From assembly GCA_035560235.1 (NCBI GenBank), contig DATMAG010000116.1, positions 1-64,000 of the forward strand: a stretch of DNA of 64,000 bases. Direction: 5' to 3'. Shown here one piece after another: positions 28,841 through 38,359 of this stretch. This stretch comes from DASRDU01 sp035560235. GTDB lineage: Bacteria; Acidobacteriota; Blastocatellia; RBC074. Every line of letters starts with the position of its first letter. Positions within the stretch are counted from its first letter, which is position 1. The notes beneath the pieces were generated by a model, which was not told where the DNA came from, searched no databases, and saw only the letters and a list, made by a program, of their open reading frames with translations. The position numbers and the translations under genes are program-made.

Positions 28841-30061
28841 TTATGGAATGACTCTGACCAGTTCGCCGTCCACGACCAGAGCAGCGCCCGAAACGATGAT
28901 TCGCTCGCCAGGTGAGACTCCTTCCGTGACGGCGATCATATTGCCGTAAGCCTCGCCGAGCCTGATCAGTCGCTGCTGCGCAACCTGTCGGCCCGCCTTA
29001 TCAGTCACGACATTGACGGCATAACTCTCGGGATTCTGCTTCGGTCTGACAATCGCATTGATCGGGATGACTGTCACCGGCGTCACGGTTTTGCCCGCAG
29101 GCAGCGTGAGCGAGGCGATCATCCCGAGCCGCAACTGATCGGGCGGGCGCGGAATTGTGGCCTCGACATCGAAGACACGGCTTTTGGGATCGGCGGCGGG
29201 AGAGATGCGCGAAACCCATCCCCTGAATTCCATGCCGGGAATCGCTTCGGTCGTAAAGGTCAGCGGCTCGCCGATTCTGATGTGTCGCAGCGACAGATCC
29301 GGCACCCCGAAGGTCGCCCTGACCGAACCTCTTTCCGCCACCACAAAGACCGGGCGACCAGGAACGACCAGCGCGCCAGGTTCGGCCAGACGCTTGAGGA
29401 TGTAACAGTCAATCGGCGCGATCAGCGCGGCGTCACGTTCGGCCAGCTTTGCTTCATTCAGCAGCGCCTGGGCGCCGCTGATTTTTGCCTGAATGACTTT
29501 GCTCTGTGAGCGAATCGTTTCGACTCGGGCCTGCGCGAGTTCGAGTCTGGTTTTGGCGCCCTCGTATTCCGGTTTTGTCAGGCTGCGCGCCTCAAACAGT
29601 TTCGCGGCCCGCTCCAGATCGCGCTCGGCCTGCCGCACCGCCACTTCGGCTTCGGCCAGTTGCGCGCGATTGGTGTCGTTCGCTGACTGCGCTTCCGCGA
29701 GCTGTGCCTCCGCCTGTTTCACTTTGGCCGCGAAATCATCGCTTCGCAGCCGGGCCAGCACCGTCCCCTTTGCCACACGGTCGCCTTCCTGCACGTAGCG
29801 CAGTTTCTGCCCCTGGCCTCTGACCTGATGAATCCCGCTCAGATAGCCGCCATACTTGAATGACAGTTCGGTCTGCGATGAGGGCAGGATGCTGGCTGAA
29901 TACCGCTCTCTGTCTCCGGCCTCGCCGCCAGGATAGTATTGCTGCACTTCCTGCACCTGAACTGGTTTGACAGGCTTTTGATAGCTCTCGGCGCGGCGGC
30001 AGCCAGAGACTGCGGCCGCGCAGAACAGAACTCCGATGGCCAGATGAATTTTCATGCTCAT
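28841..30061 (-). CDS. RND efflux periplasmic adaptor lipoprotein
   Basis: 406 residues of the HlyD/AcrA family. The start has a lipoprotein signal with lipobox AVSGC near residue 20, then lipoyl-like half-motifs, a long coiled-coil hairpin (about 110-190, rich in AQLAEAQSAN and RAQLAEAEVAVRQAE), and beta-barrel and membrane-proximal domains ending VVDGELVRVIP. It should bridge the inner-membrane RND pump and the outer-membrane channel in the periplasm. ATG at 30061 is chosen; the upstream TTG at 30076 would overlap the radical SAM gene. Pump, adaptor and channel genes occur in one cluster but are separated by lipid and radical SAM genes, which is unusual for a simple drug efflux operon. Confidence 0.88.
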   Translation of the reverse strand: MSMKIHLAIGVLFCAAAVSGCRRAESYQKPVKPVQVQEVQQYYPGGEAGDRERYSASILPSSQTELSFKYGGYLSGIHQVRGQGQKLRYVQEGDRVAKGTVLARLRSDDFAAKVKQAEAQLAEAQSANDTNRAQLAEAEVAVRQAERDLERAAKLFEARSLTKPEYEGAKTRLELAQARVETIRSQSKVIQAKISGAQALLNEAKLAERDAALIAPIDCYILKRLAEPGALVVPGRPVFVVAERGSVRATFGVPDLSLRHIRIGEPLTFTTEAIPGMEFRGWVSRISPAADPKSRVFDVEATIPRPPDQLRLGMIASLTLPAGKTVTPVTVIPINAIVRPKQNPESYAVNVVTDKAGRQVAQQRLIRLGEAYGNMIAVTEGVSPGERIIVSGAALVVDGELVRVIP

Positions 30062-30066
30062 AGTCT

Positions 30067-31554
30067 TCAACCGCAATTCGCTTCTGTCAGCTTGCGCAGA
30101 TGGTAGCCGCAGGCGGCCAGCAGGATCGCCTCATCGAACTTCCTGTAGTGTGCAACGCAGACTTTGCGCAGATAGCGCCAGAACTCGGCGCGCGCGTGAT
30201 CGCGCACGCCAAGCGTGAAAATGACACGCGCCAGCGAAACGAGATTGTGCACAAGGCCGCCGCGTCGCTGCGCCCCCGGCGTGTTCTGAATCACGTGACT
30301 CAGACAATCAAGCGCGCGCTCGTAATACTCAGCCGGGGCGTAGATCGTGCGCAGAATCGTTTTGTAACCTTCGACCAGTCGCACCGCATCCATTTTCGGA
30401 ATGAAGTTGAGCGAGCAGTCGGTGTTGATGCCTGTGCTTTCATGAATCAGGCGGCCTTCGCGCTCCAGCCGCCGCCACAACTGTGTGTCCGGCAGCGCAG
30501 TGAGGACGTTGACGAACGCCAGTGGAATGGCGCTTTCACGGATGAACCTGATCTGCCGCTCGAAGATGTCTTCCGGATCATTGTCAAAGCCGACAATGAA
30601 GCCCGCCACCACTTCCATCCCGTAACTCTGAATCCTGTGGACGGAATCGAGCAGATCGCGCCGTGTGTTCTGGTGTTTTTGTGTTTCCTTCAGACTCTCT
30701 TCAACCGGCGTCTCGATTCCCAGAAAGACGCGATTGAATCCCGCGCGCCGCATTCCTTCGAGCAGTTCGTCGTCTTCGGCCAGGTTGACGCTCGCTTCGG
30801 TGATAAAACTGAAGGGACGTTCGTGCGCTTCAGACCAGGCGACCAGTTCGGGGAGCAGCCGCTTGACGTTGCGTTTATTCGCAATGAAGTTGTCATCAAC
30901 GATCAGAACCGAGCCGCGCCAGCCCAGGTTGTACAGAGCCTCAAGCTCAGTCAGTAACTGCTGATTGCTCTTCGTGCGCGGCGCGCGCCCGTAGATTTCG
31001 ATGATGTCGCAGAATTCACACTGGTAAGGACAGCCGCGCGAATACTGCACCGGCATCAGCGTGTACTGGTCAGGGTCGGCGAGATGAAAATCGGGCACGG
31101 GCGTCAGGTCAAGCGATGGTCTTTCGCTCGCGCGATAAAGCGGTCTGGCCGCGCCGCGCTCGAAATCACGGACGAACTCCGGCAGCGTCGTTTCGGCCTC
31201 GCCAATGAAGATGTAATCAGCCCCGGTGAGCGGCTCGACGCAGGTTGAAATATAAGGCCCGCCGACCGCGACACGCTTTCCGCGTTCGTTGCACAGGGCC
31301 ACGACGCGGCACAGCGATTCTTTCTGCACGAGCATCGCGCTGACCATCACCAGGTCGGCCCAGTCAACATCGGCAGCGGTCAGCGGACGCAGATTCATAT
31401 CCACCAGTCGCCGTTCCCAGGCCGCAGGCAGCAGGGGCGAGATTGTCAGCAGGCCGAGCGGCGGAAGAGCCGAGCGCTTGTTCTCGAAGCGCAGCGCGTG
31501 GCGAAAGCCCCAGTAGGTGTTGGGAAATTCAGGATAGACGAGCAGCACTTTCAT
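30067..31554 (-). CDS. B12-binding radical SAM protein of the HpnP-like (DUF4070) group
   Basis: 495 residues. The start MKVLLVYPEFPNTYWGFRHAL and the following PPLGLLTISPLLP, WERRLVDMN and SAMLVQKES closely follow the pattern of HpnP, the hopanoid C-2 methylase, and its DUF4070 relatives. The radical SAM cysteines are C175, C179 and C182 in SRGCPYQCEFCD, followed by GWRGSVLIVDDNFIANKR and VFLGIETP. The family uses cobalamin and SAM to methylate or rearrange lipid-like substrates. ATG at 31554 has GAGGGAGGGG upstream and is 14 bases past the TolC-like gene's stop; the longer frame to 31722 overlaps that gene and is rejected. No squalene-hopene cyclase is in the window, so hopanoid methylation is not proven. 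Confidence 0.82.
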   Translation of the reverse strand: MKVLLVYPEFPNTYWGFRHALRFENKRSALPPLGLLTISPLLPAAWERRLVDMNLRPLTAADVDWADLVMVSAMLVQKESLCRVVALCNERGKRVAVGGPYISTCVEPLTGADYIFIGEAETTLPEFVRDFERGAARPLYRASERPSLDLTPVPDFHLADPDQYTLMPVQYSRGCPYQCEFCDIIEIYGRAPRTKSNQQLLTELEALYNLGWRGSVLIVDDNFIANKRNVKRLLPELVAWSEAHERPFSFITEASVNLAEDDELLEGMRRAGFNRVFLGIETPVEESLKETQKHQNTRRDLLDSVHRIQSYGMEVVAGFIVGFDNDPEDIFERQIRFIRESAIPLAFVNVLTALPDTQLWRRLEREGRLIHESTGINTDCSLNFIPKMDAVRLVEGYKTILRTIYAPAEYYERALDCLSHVIQNTPGAQRRGGLVHNLVSLARVIFTLGVRDHARAEFWRYLRKVCVAHYRKFDEAILLAACGYHLRKLTEANCG

Positions 31555-31567
31555 TGATGCCCCTCCC

Positions 31568-32902
31568 TCACATTTCGCCAATTGCCTTTTCGAAATCGGC
31601 GCGTGCCGTCCAGAAGGCCAGCAGCGCCTGCTGATAACGATCCCGGGCTTCGGCCAGGGCGGCCTGAGTCTGCAGCACATCCTTGTAAAGCGCGGCCTCG
31701 AGCGAATACCTGCTGGTCGCAACCCGCACCTTTTCGCGCGCCGATTCCTGATTGAGCTGGCTGACGCGCAGGAGCGCCCGCGCTTCCTGCAGTTTCCGGA
31801 ACCTGTCGCTCACTTCGCGCAGGATCAGGCTTTCAGCTTCGCGCAGCCCTTCCCGCGCCTGCGCGATGGTCTTTTCCTTCTCCGCCAGTTCGTGCTTTCT
31901 GCGGCCCCAGTCGAAAGGCTCCCAGCTCAGGCTGAAGCCCACGCCCGTCGCGTTCTGCGGCAGCGTGGAGACGCCGAGAGCCGAGAAGTGAGCCAGGGTG
32001 AGACTCACCTCCGGAATGGCTTCAGCCTTTTTGATTCGCTGATCGTATTCGGCCAGTTTCAGCCTGAGTTGCGCTTCTTTGAGTTCCGGACGTTCGGCCA
32101 GGGCGCGATTCTGCGCGGCGGCAAGGTCAACTTCATAAAGCGTGTCGGTCGAACCCGGACTGACAGTGAATTCCGTGCGGATGTCACGTCCCAGAAGCTG
32201 ATTGAGCTGCTCCTTCGCTGAAGCGATGTTGTCGCGCAGTTTGAGAGCTTCGTATTCTTCCTTCGCCAGTTGCGTCCTGACGTCCAGGCTGTCTGAGGTC
32301 AGCGCGACCTGCTGGACCACATATTCACTGACGACGCGATCCAGTTCGCGATAGAGTTTGAGCGTCCCGTCAGAGGCATCGAGCGCGCTCTGCAGTTGCA
32401 GGATGGCGTAATAGGCGCGCTTGACCTGGTGCGCCACTTCCTTCTGTTTCAACTGCAGCTTGTTTTCAGCCAGGGAGCGACTGACTTCGCCCGCCTTGAG
32501 GCCCAGTCCGATGCGATGCAGTTGTGTCAGAGGCTGCGAGGCGCGCGCGAAGATGAAAAGACTCGGCCCGTGTGATGAGGTAACTACCGTGTTGACCGGA
32601 GGAACGGGGCCGAGGCCGGGGAAGATTCCGAAGATGCCCTGGCGAAAACGAAACTCAGGAGGCTTGAACCATTGCAGCTGGAGCATCGAGACATCAAACA
32701 CCGGCAGTCGGCGGGTCGCAGTCACGGCCTGTCGGTCAGCGACCTTCTCCGCTTCCAGCCTTTCGACGCTGATCAGCCGGTTCTGCCGCAATGCCAGTTC
32801 GACTGCCTGCTGCAGAGTGAGTGATTCACCGGAGGCCCCGGACTGTCCGCAGACCAGGATCGGCAGGAATACGACCACGCACAATACTGCTGACTTGAAC
32901 AC
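31568..32902 (-). CDS. TolC-family outer membrane efflux channel
   Basis: 444 residues with a signal peptide ending near VCGQ. Two repeated long helical halves have the typical OEP pattern, for example LTLQQAVELALRQNRLI near the N terminus, LAEYDQRIKKAEAIPEVSL and SLSWEPFDWGRRKHELAEKEK, and alternating coiled-coil segments. It would form the outer membrane and periplasmic channel for the RND pump encoded in the same cluster. The start is GTG at 32902, with AAGGAGGG correctly spaced. The gene comes first among the efflux components in transcription order and is followed after 13 bases by the HpnP-like radical SAM gene, so the two are probably co-expressed. Confidence 0.88.
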   Translation of the reverse strand: MFKSAVLCVVVFLPILVCGQSGASGESLTLQQAVELALRQNRLISVERLEAEKVADRQAVTATRRLPVFDVSMLQLQWFKPPEFRFRQGIFGIFPGLGPVPPVNTVVTSSHGPSLFIFARASQPLTQLHRIGLGLKAGEVSRSLAENKLQLKQKEVAHQVKRAYYAILQLQSALDASDGTLKLYRELDRVVSEYVVQQVALTSDSLDVRTQLAKEEYEALKLRDNIASAKEQLNQLLGRDIRTEFTVSPGSTDTLYEVDLAAAQNRALAERPELKEAQLRLKLAEYDQRIKKAEAIPEVSLTLAHFSALGVSTLPQNATGVGFSLSWEPFDWGRRKHELAEKEKTIAQAREGLREAESLILREVSDRFRKLQEARALLRVSQLNQESAREKVRVATSRYSLEAALYKDVLQTQAALAEARDRYQQALLAFWTARADFEKAIGEM

Positions 32903-32958
32903 GCGCGCCCTCCTTCATCTGAATTCCAGAGGCCAGTGCTGTGGCAGAAGTTACGTCA

Positions 32959-33996
32959 CTAATTTGCCGGGCCGGGTTTGGAAGGCTCCCCGGCCACATC
33001 AGGTTTGTCTGTGATGACTGTTCGTCGGATTCCGGAACCCGTATGTTGCGGGCCGCTCACCTCTTTCCTGACAGCTTCGACAGAGCCGGTGACCGGCGGC
33101 GGCACGGGTTCACGGCGGGTCCTGGAAAAACTCATGATGGCAGCCAGAATCATGGTCTTGTTTTCTTCGACGGCCTGTCGGCCGGCCTCGATGATGGCCG
33201 GCAGTTCATGCACATCCCAGGGGTTGATGGTGTGATCGAAATTGACCTCGACGATCACTATTTCATGATGGTGCAGTTCAATTGAAAGGAACATCTGACT
33301 GCGCGTCAGCGTGCGCATGGTGTTGTCAATATGGCGGTAGAAACAACTGAAAAACCCCTTCGGCTCGGTCCTGACCTTCTCCTTGAAATCCATGGCGATG
33401 ATGACGTCCATGTTTCTCTTGATCGCTTCCATCACTGGCACAGGCGCACTGTAGATGCCGTCGCCGAGGTAGCGGCCATCAATCTTGATAGGCGGGAAGG
33501 CCGGAAAGAAGGCGCACGACGCATAGACGGCATCGGCCACGAGTCCTTTCGTCAGGACGACGCCTTCGCCCGTCTCCACATCGGTCGTCTGAATCAGGGT
33601 GCGGGGGCGCAGTTGTTCAAGTCTCCGGTTGCCGAAAAAATCGTGGAGCGACTTGTGCCATCTTTGCGGTCTGAGAAGGCCGGAGGTTTTGTCGAAGGTT
33701 CCGAGACGTGAACTGAACACCCCCAGCAATGACCGGTAATGAAGCTTCTTGAAGAGCTTCCTGTCGAGTTTTGCCAGCCCCTGCTCGCGCACCTCCGCCG
33801 GGCTGAGTCCCATGCCGATGGAAGCGCAGGCCAGCGCGCCGCCGCTGCAACCCACGAGCAGATCAATGGGGATCTTCTGCTCCTGAAGAAACTCAAACAG
33901 CGCCATCCCCGCCATTGCCTTGATCCCGCCGGTTCCAAGCACCAGGGCGATTCTGGGCAACTCCCGCACCGCTGTTGGCAATACTGGCTTCTCCAT
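32959..33996 (-). CDS. Patatin-like phospholipase
   Basis: 345 residues. The oxyanion loop LVLGTGGIKAMAGMALFEFL and the nucleophile motif GCSGG (S51; G-x-S-x-G) are present, and the catalytic aspartate is likely in YLGDGIYSAP. It belongs to the RssA/NTE-like bacterial patatins, which hydrolyse acyl chains of phospholipids, usually at the membrane. The Asp motif is DGI instead of the common DGG/DGA. It sits between a STAS-domain gene (43-base gap) and the TolC-like gene (56-base gap) on the same strand. A lipase in this cluster could release fatty acids for the acyl-AMP ligase or remodel the final lipid (inference). Confidence 0.85.
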   Translation of the reverse strand: MEKPVLPTAVRELPRIALVLGTGGIKAMAGMALFEFLQEQKIPIDLLVGCSGGALACASIGMGLSPAEVREQGLAKLDRKLFKKLHYRSLLGVFSSRLGTFDKTSGLLRPQRWHKSLHDFFGNRRLEQLRPRTLIQTTDVETGEGVVLTKGLVADAVYASCAFFPAFPPIKIDGRYLGDGIYSAPVPVMEAIKRNMDVIIAMDFKEKVRTEPKGFFSCFYRHIDNTMRTLTRSQMFLSIELHHHEIVIVEVNFDHTINPWDVHELPAIIEAGRQAVEENKTMILAAIMSFSRTRREPVPPPVTGSVEAVRKEVSGPQHTGSGIRRTVITDKPDVAGEPSKPGPAN

Positions 33997-34039
33997 AACC
34001 AGGCTCTGCTCCGCAGCCGCTTACCAGGCCGGACGGATC

Positions 34040-34426
34040 TTACTTGTCTCTGGTGCCTCTCTCCGTCCGCGTCGAGGAAAGAAAGCCGGAAGCGGCGACT
34101 CCCGCGATGGCCTCTTCACGCGTCTCGTAAATGCGCGTGGCCATCGCAAAACCGGTCTTGTCGAAAATATCCTTTGCGGCCTGACTGAGCGAGTGAAACG
34201 CGATCCTTCCGTTGAAAGTTACAATTCGCCTGCCGACATTGAGCAGCGTGCGAATTCCGGCGTTGTTGATATATTCGACCTGTGAACAATCAACGATCAG
34301 TTGTCTCGCTCCATCATCAATCAGCCTCATCAGACTCTCTTCCAGAGTCTGAGCGTTGCTGTCATCCAGACGCCCCCTGAGGTCGAGAAACAACAGGTCG
34401 GTGCGTTTCTCTTTGATGACATCCAT
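34040..34426 (-). CDS. STAS-domain (anti-anti-sigma-like) protein lacking the phospho-serine
   Basis: 128 residues. The STAS fold is recognised from LFLDLRGRLDDSNAQTLEESL, LIVDCSQVEYINNAGIRTLL and GRIAFHSLSQAAKDIFDKTGF. In canonical SpoIIAA/RsbV proteins the residue before A-G is a serine phosphorylated by an anti-sigma kinase; here it is Asn (INNAG), so classical phospho-switching is unlikely. ATG at 34426 has GGGAGG at good spacing; the longer frame to 34489 is rejected. It lies within the lipid/efflux cluster next to the patatin-like gene. Stand-alone STAS proteins are also found in lipid-transport and second-messenger settings. Function uncertain. Confidence 0.75.
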   Translation of the reverse strand: MDVIKEKRTDLLFLDLRGRLDDSNAQTLEESLMRLIDDGARQLIVDCSQVEYINNAGIRTLLNVGRRIVTFNGRIAFHSLSQAAKDIFDKTGFAMATRIYETREEAIAGVAASGFLSSTRTERGTRDK

Positions 34427-34598
34427 GATTGGCCTCCCTCTTCTGAGCGATTGCCAGAAGGATTGCTGGTGGAATAAATGTGCGGCCAATCATATTCAAT
34501 GCAGAAAGTGTTTTCAAGCTTCGCGCCTCCCCGCCCTGTTCTGCAGGTGACGCTTCAAACCTGAGGCGCGACAGGCCTCCGGTAATTCTCGCCGCAAT

Positions 34599-37500
34599 TC
34601 AGAAACTGAACTTCAGCGCAAACTGGATAGTCCGCGCCGGAATGCGCGTGTCCACGTAATTCTTCCGGGTCAGCGGTTCAATTCCCAGACTGCCGAAAAA
34701 GAGACGGTTGATCGGAATCCCGTAGCTGGCCCGATTGAACAGATTGAAGAATTCGCTGCGGAACTCGATCTTCCTGACCTCGCCGAAGACGAAGCTCTTG
34801 TTGACAGCCAGGTTGACCCAGGCCGTGTCCTGCGCGCGGAAGGTGTTGCGCGGCGCGCTGCCCGGATTGGCTCCCGCGGAACTCAGAAAGCTGATCCGGT
34901 CAGAAGAGTTGCCGTCCCGGTTGATGTCGCAGCAGAAAAGAACTGAATAGGGCTGCGCGGTCTGATAAGCGCCAGTGCTTGCAAGCTGCCATCCGCCCAG
35001 GATGCCCCTGTGACCATAGCCGGGCAGATCCCAGATCGCGCTGTAAGCGAAGCGATGGCGGACATCGAAGTTCGCATCTCCCCGTTCGGCTCTGCGGTCG
35101 AAGCTGTTCTGCGGCAGCGCAGGCGCGCCCGCCAGATCGAAGAGGTCTGACACTTCATCAATCGCGTGCGACCAGGTGTAGGCGGTCGTGAACTGCAGGC
35201 CGTAGGAGAACCGCTTGTTCATCTGCACCTGAAGGCTGTGATAGTTCGAGTTGGCGTCAGATTCGATTGAAGTAAACGAGCCGAGCAGCGGATACGGCCT
35301 GAAGCCGAAATTCGCTGTCCCCGATGGCGGCACGTTGATGCCGAAGAAGGCCGGGAAGATCAGATCGTTTCTGCCAGGGAATGGCCGTTCTGTCTGAATC
35401 GCGCTGACCAGCGCGATTGAGTTCGGCCCCAGATTCGGAGTCGCAAACCGGAGCAGATGCGTTCCCTTTGTTCCGACATAAGCGACCGAAAGCAGAAAGT
35501 CCCTCCACAGCTCCCGCTCCACGGTCAGCCCCCAGTGCTGTGCATAGGGCGTTTCCAGATGAGCATCGGGCAGGATGAAGCCAGGCCCGGTGTTCAGATT
35601 GGTGAGGAAGGCCGCCGCAAGCATAGCCAGCGCGGGACTGCCGAACACTCCGTTGTACTGATTGAGCGTGCCGGTTCTGGCAAAAGCATTGGACGGATTC
35701 TGCGCGACCAGCTTGTGCAGGAGATTCTGCACGTTCTGCGTGCAGCCGATCGGATCGCTCGCGCAGTTCGGGTTATAGCCACCGTAGTTCACGGTCAGGA
35801 AGGTCGGAAAGACGTTCCGGGACTGGCTGATCACTGCGCCCAGAATCTGATCGTAGTAGATGCCGTAGCCGCCACGGATGGAAGTCCTGCCGGTTTTGAA
35901 TGGATCCCAGGCGAAGGCAAAGTGCGGCGCGACATTGTTGGCGTCGGTCTTGTAGATCTTGAAGCGTCCGGCGAGGAAGTTTTCAAAGCCTGAAACGCTG
36001 CGCCCGAAGACTGCTCCGGTCACCTGCTTTTCCGCCGCAATGTACTGCTGCACTTCGGGAGAGTTGAAGGTTGATTCGATGCGGCTGTTAACCTCCTTCG
36101 GAACTGTGTTGAGTTCGTACCTCAGACCGAGCGTCAGCGTGAAGTTGGGCCGCGCATGAATCTGATCAACGAAGAAGATGTTGTTCTGCCAGTAGCGCAG
36201 GCCGATGGTCGAATCGGGCACTCCGCGCGAAAAGGTCTGATAGAACCCGGTCGGCGAACCGACTGCCAGATAATCTCTGCCGAAATAGAAGCCGCCGGGA
36301 TTGATTGACGAGACGCCCTGAAAGTTCTTCACGTCCTGCGCCCCGTTGAAGACCGCCAGCGGGCGAAAGTTTCTGTTGAGGAAGCTGTTGAGATGCGTCC
36401 AGCGAACGTCGAAGCCGGTTGTGAGCCGGTGCTTCGAAATATCGTAGCTGAAGGTGTCAGCCGCCTGATAAGTGTTGTTGGTTCGCTGTTGCGGGAAGTT
36501 GAAAACATCCACGCCAATCGGGCTGTAGCCCGTCACCACCACCTGACCGAGCGGGCCGGTGATGCTTTCGGTATCGAAGCCTTCAGCGATCTGAAACAGC
36601 GGCCCGGCGGGACTCGACGTGTTGTAGATGTAAGGCGCGTTGAGCAGAAACTCGCGATCCCGCGGACTGGTCAGATTCCTGCCCGCAGGCAGCAGCAGCG
36701 GATTGCGCACTTCTTCAAACCTCAGCGAAGTTCGCCCGTAAGAGAGACGAAACTGATTGGCCGCCCGCGCCGAAAGGGGGCTGTCAAACAGCAGCGAGAG
36801 GTTCTGCGTGCGCACGAGCGCCCGCAGGGTTGAATACAGAGCTTCTCCGGTTACGGGAAGGATCGTGTCGTCATTCGTGAAATTGTATCTGCCGGTCAGA
36901 ATGTGGTTGTGACCGAAGGCGCCGACATTCTGATCCAGTTTGATCGAGAAGATATCGCCATCGGCGCTCGCAGGCAGCACCTGTGTGAACGTCGCCGCGC
37001 CGTAAGGGCCGCCGGGATTGTTCGGGAACGGATAGAGGCTCAGAAACGCATTGCCCGCCACCGAGGTCGGAAAGACGCTGTTGCCGGAGGTGTCGGTCAG
37101 TCCTCGGTCGCCGCTGGCAAAAAGCCCGCGCTGCGCGATGGTCGGCACTGCAAAGTGCGATTCCCTGCTCGCGTTGATGTCCTGATGTTCATAAGAGCCG
37201 AAGAAATGCGTCCGGTCCCTGACGAGCGGCCCGCCGAAGACGAAGCCATACTGCCCGCGCGTGTATGGATTCTCGCCGTCAACGGGATTGGCGGGCGCAA
37301 GCTGCCTGACATCCACAAGCTGGCCAGCCGTCGTCAGACGACCGATCCTGACCGGCGCGCCATCCGAAGCTCTGGTCAGCGGGAAGGTCGCCGGGCCTCC
37401 GGTCAGGTCGAACGTGTCGCGCGCCTTGAGCCGCCGGTCGGTCAGAAAACCGTAGAGCGTGCCGTGATACTCTCTGCCGCCGGAGCGGGAAACGGCGTTG

Positions 37501-38333
37501 ACCTGCGCGCCCATGTTGCGCCCGAGTTGCGGCTCGGGCAGCAGCGTGATGATCTGCACCGCCTGCGTGCTTTCGATTGATTGCGGGATCAGTGAAGTGA
37601 AGCCCTGCCGCCGCACGCCGATGTCTTCGTCGTTGTTGTCCGAACCGTCAATCGTAAAGTTGTTCGCCCGGCTGCGGATGCCATTGACTGCAAACTGACC
37701 CGAAGTGCCGACGCCGGGACCAATGCCCGGCCCGACCGAATTGCCGATGGCGAGTGGCGGCGGGGCCACGCCGGGCGCGAGGAGGGCCAGATCATCAAAG
37801 GTGCGGATGCCGGAAAAGGGCAGCGCGAGGATCTGGCGCGCGGCGAATTGAAGCGACCGGCTGGCGTTGGTCGTGTTGACCATCTGCTCTGATTCGATCA
37901 CACCGGCGGAGCCGGTCTGCCCGGACGTCTGTGTTCCGGCAGGCGGCGTGGTCACGGCCACCTGCGTCCCGATCTTTCGCAGTTCAATCGGCGGCGGCGT
38001 GACCACGCTCGGATCAAGAATCCGCACCGGAATGTTGGCCGACGAAGTTGGAATCGCTTCGTAGCCCTGTCCTGAGCCATTCACCGTGTAGATGCCCACC
38101 GGCAGCATCCTGACGAAATATTCGCCGTTCGCATCTGTCAGGACAGAGCGAATCAGGCCCGTATCCAGATTGGTGACTGTGACTGTAGCCCCGGCGACAG
38201 GCGTTTTGGTGCCGGCTTCATATACGTGTCCGCGGATTGCTCCGCTGGTTACAGTTTGCGCTCCGGCATCAGGCCGGATGAGACAGAGAAGAACTGGGAC
38301 CAACAACAAGCAGAAAGTTCTGGTTCTGTGCAT
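34599..38333 (-). CDS. Oar-like TonB-dependent outer membrane protein
   Basis: 1244 residues. A signal peptide is followed by a carboxypeptidase-regulatory-like domain (about 30-110; GAIRGHVYEAGTKTPVAGATVTVTN), a plug region (GIRTFDDLALLAPGV and FTIDGSDNNDEDIGVRRQG) and a long beta-barrel ending in the aromatic terminal strand ARTIQFALKFSF. This is the Oar-type (OmpA-related/TonB-like) layout that is greatly expanded in Acidobacteria. It should be an outer membrane transporter or adhesin-like receptor for large ligands. ATG follows AGGAG. It lies between the STAS gene and the AMP-ligase/acyltransferase, only 26 bases after the latter, so it appears to be part of the cluster and might export or display the lipid product (inference). 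Confidence 0.85.
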   Translation of the reverse strand: MHRTRTFCLLLVPVLLCLIRPDAGAQTVTSGAIRGHVYEAGTKTPVAGATVTVTNLDTGLIRSVLTDANGEYFVRMLPVGIYTVNGSGQGYEAIPTSSANIPVRILDPSVVTPPPIELRKIGTQVAVTTPPAGTQTSGQTGSAGVIESEQMVNTTNASRSLQFAARQILALPFSGIRTFDDLALLAPGVAPPPLAIGNSVGPGIGPGVGTSGQFAVNGIRSRANNFTIDGSDNNDEDIGVRRQGFTSLIPQSIESTQAVQIITLLPEPQLGRNMGAQVNAVSRSGGREYHGTLYGFLTDRRLKARDTFDLTGGPATFPLTRASDGAPVRIGRLTTAGQLVDVRQLAPANPVDGENPYTRGQYGFVFGGPLVRDRTHFFGSYEHQDINASRESHFAVPTIAQRGLFASGDRGLTDTSGNSVFPTSVAGNAFLSLYPFPNNPGGPYGAATFTQVLPASADGDIFSIKLDQNVGAFGHNHILTGRYNFTNDDTILPVTGEALYSTLRALVRTQNLSLLFDSPLSARAANQFRLSYGRTSLRFEEVRNPLLLPAGRNLTSPRDREFLLNAPYIYNTSSPAGPLFQIAEGFDTESITGPLGQVVVTGYSPIGVDVFNFPQQRTNNTYQAADTFSYDISKHRLTTGFDVRWTHLNSFLNRNFRPLAVFNGAQDVKNFQGVSSINPGGFYFGRDYLAVGSPTGFYQTFSRGVPDSTIGLRYWQNNIFFVDQIHARPNFTLTLGLRYELNTVPKEVNSRIESTFNSPEVQQYIAAEKQVTGAVFGRSVSGFENFLAGRFKIYKTDANNVAPHFAFAWDPFKTGRTSIRGGYGIYYDQILGAVISQSRNVFPTFLTVNYGGYNPNCASDPIGCTQNVQNLLHKLVAQNPSNAFARTGTLNQYNGVFGSPALAMLAAAFLTNLNTGPGFILPDAHLETPYAQHWGLTVERELWRDFLLSVAYVGTKGTHLLRFATPNLGPNSIALVSAIQTERPFPGRNDLIFPAFFGINVPPSGTANFGFRPYPLLGSFTSIESDANSNYHSLQVQMNKRFSYGLQFTTAYTWSHAIDEVSDLFDLAGAPALPQNSFDRRAERGDANFDVRHRFAYSAIWDLPGYGHRGILGGWQLASTGAYQTAQPYSVLFCCDINRDGNSSDRISFLSSAGANPGSAPRNTFRAQDTAWVNLAVNKSFVFGEVRKIEFRSEFFNLFNRASYGIPINRLFFGSLGIEPLTRKNYVDTRIPARTIQFALKFSF

Positions 38334-38359
38334 GGCAAACTCCTGAACCCACTCTGAAA

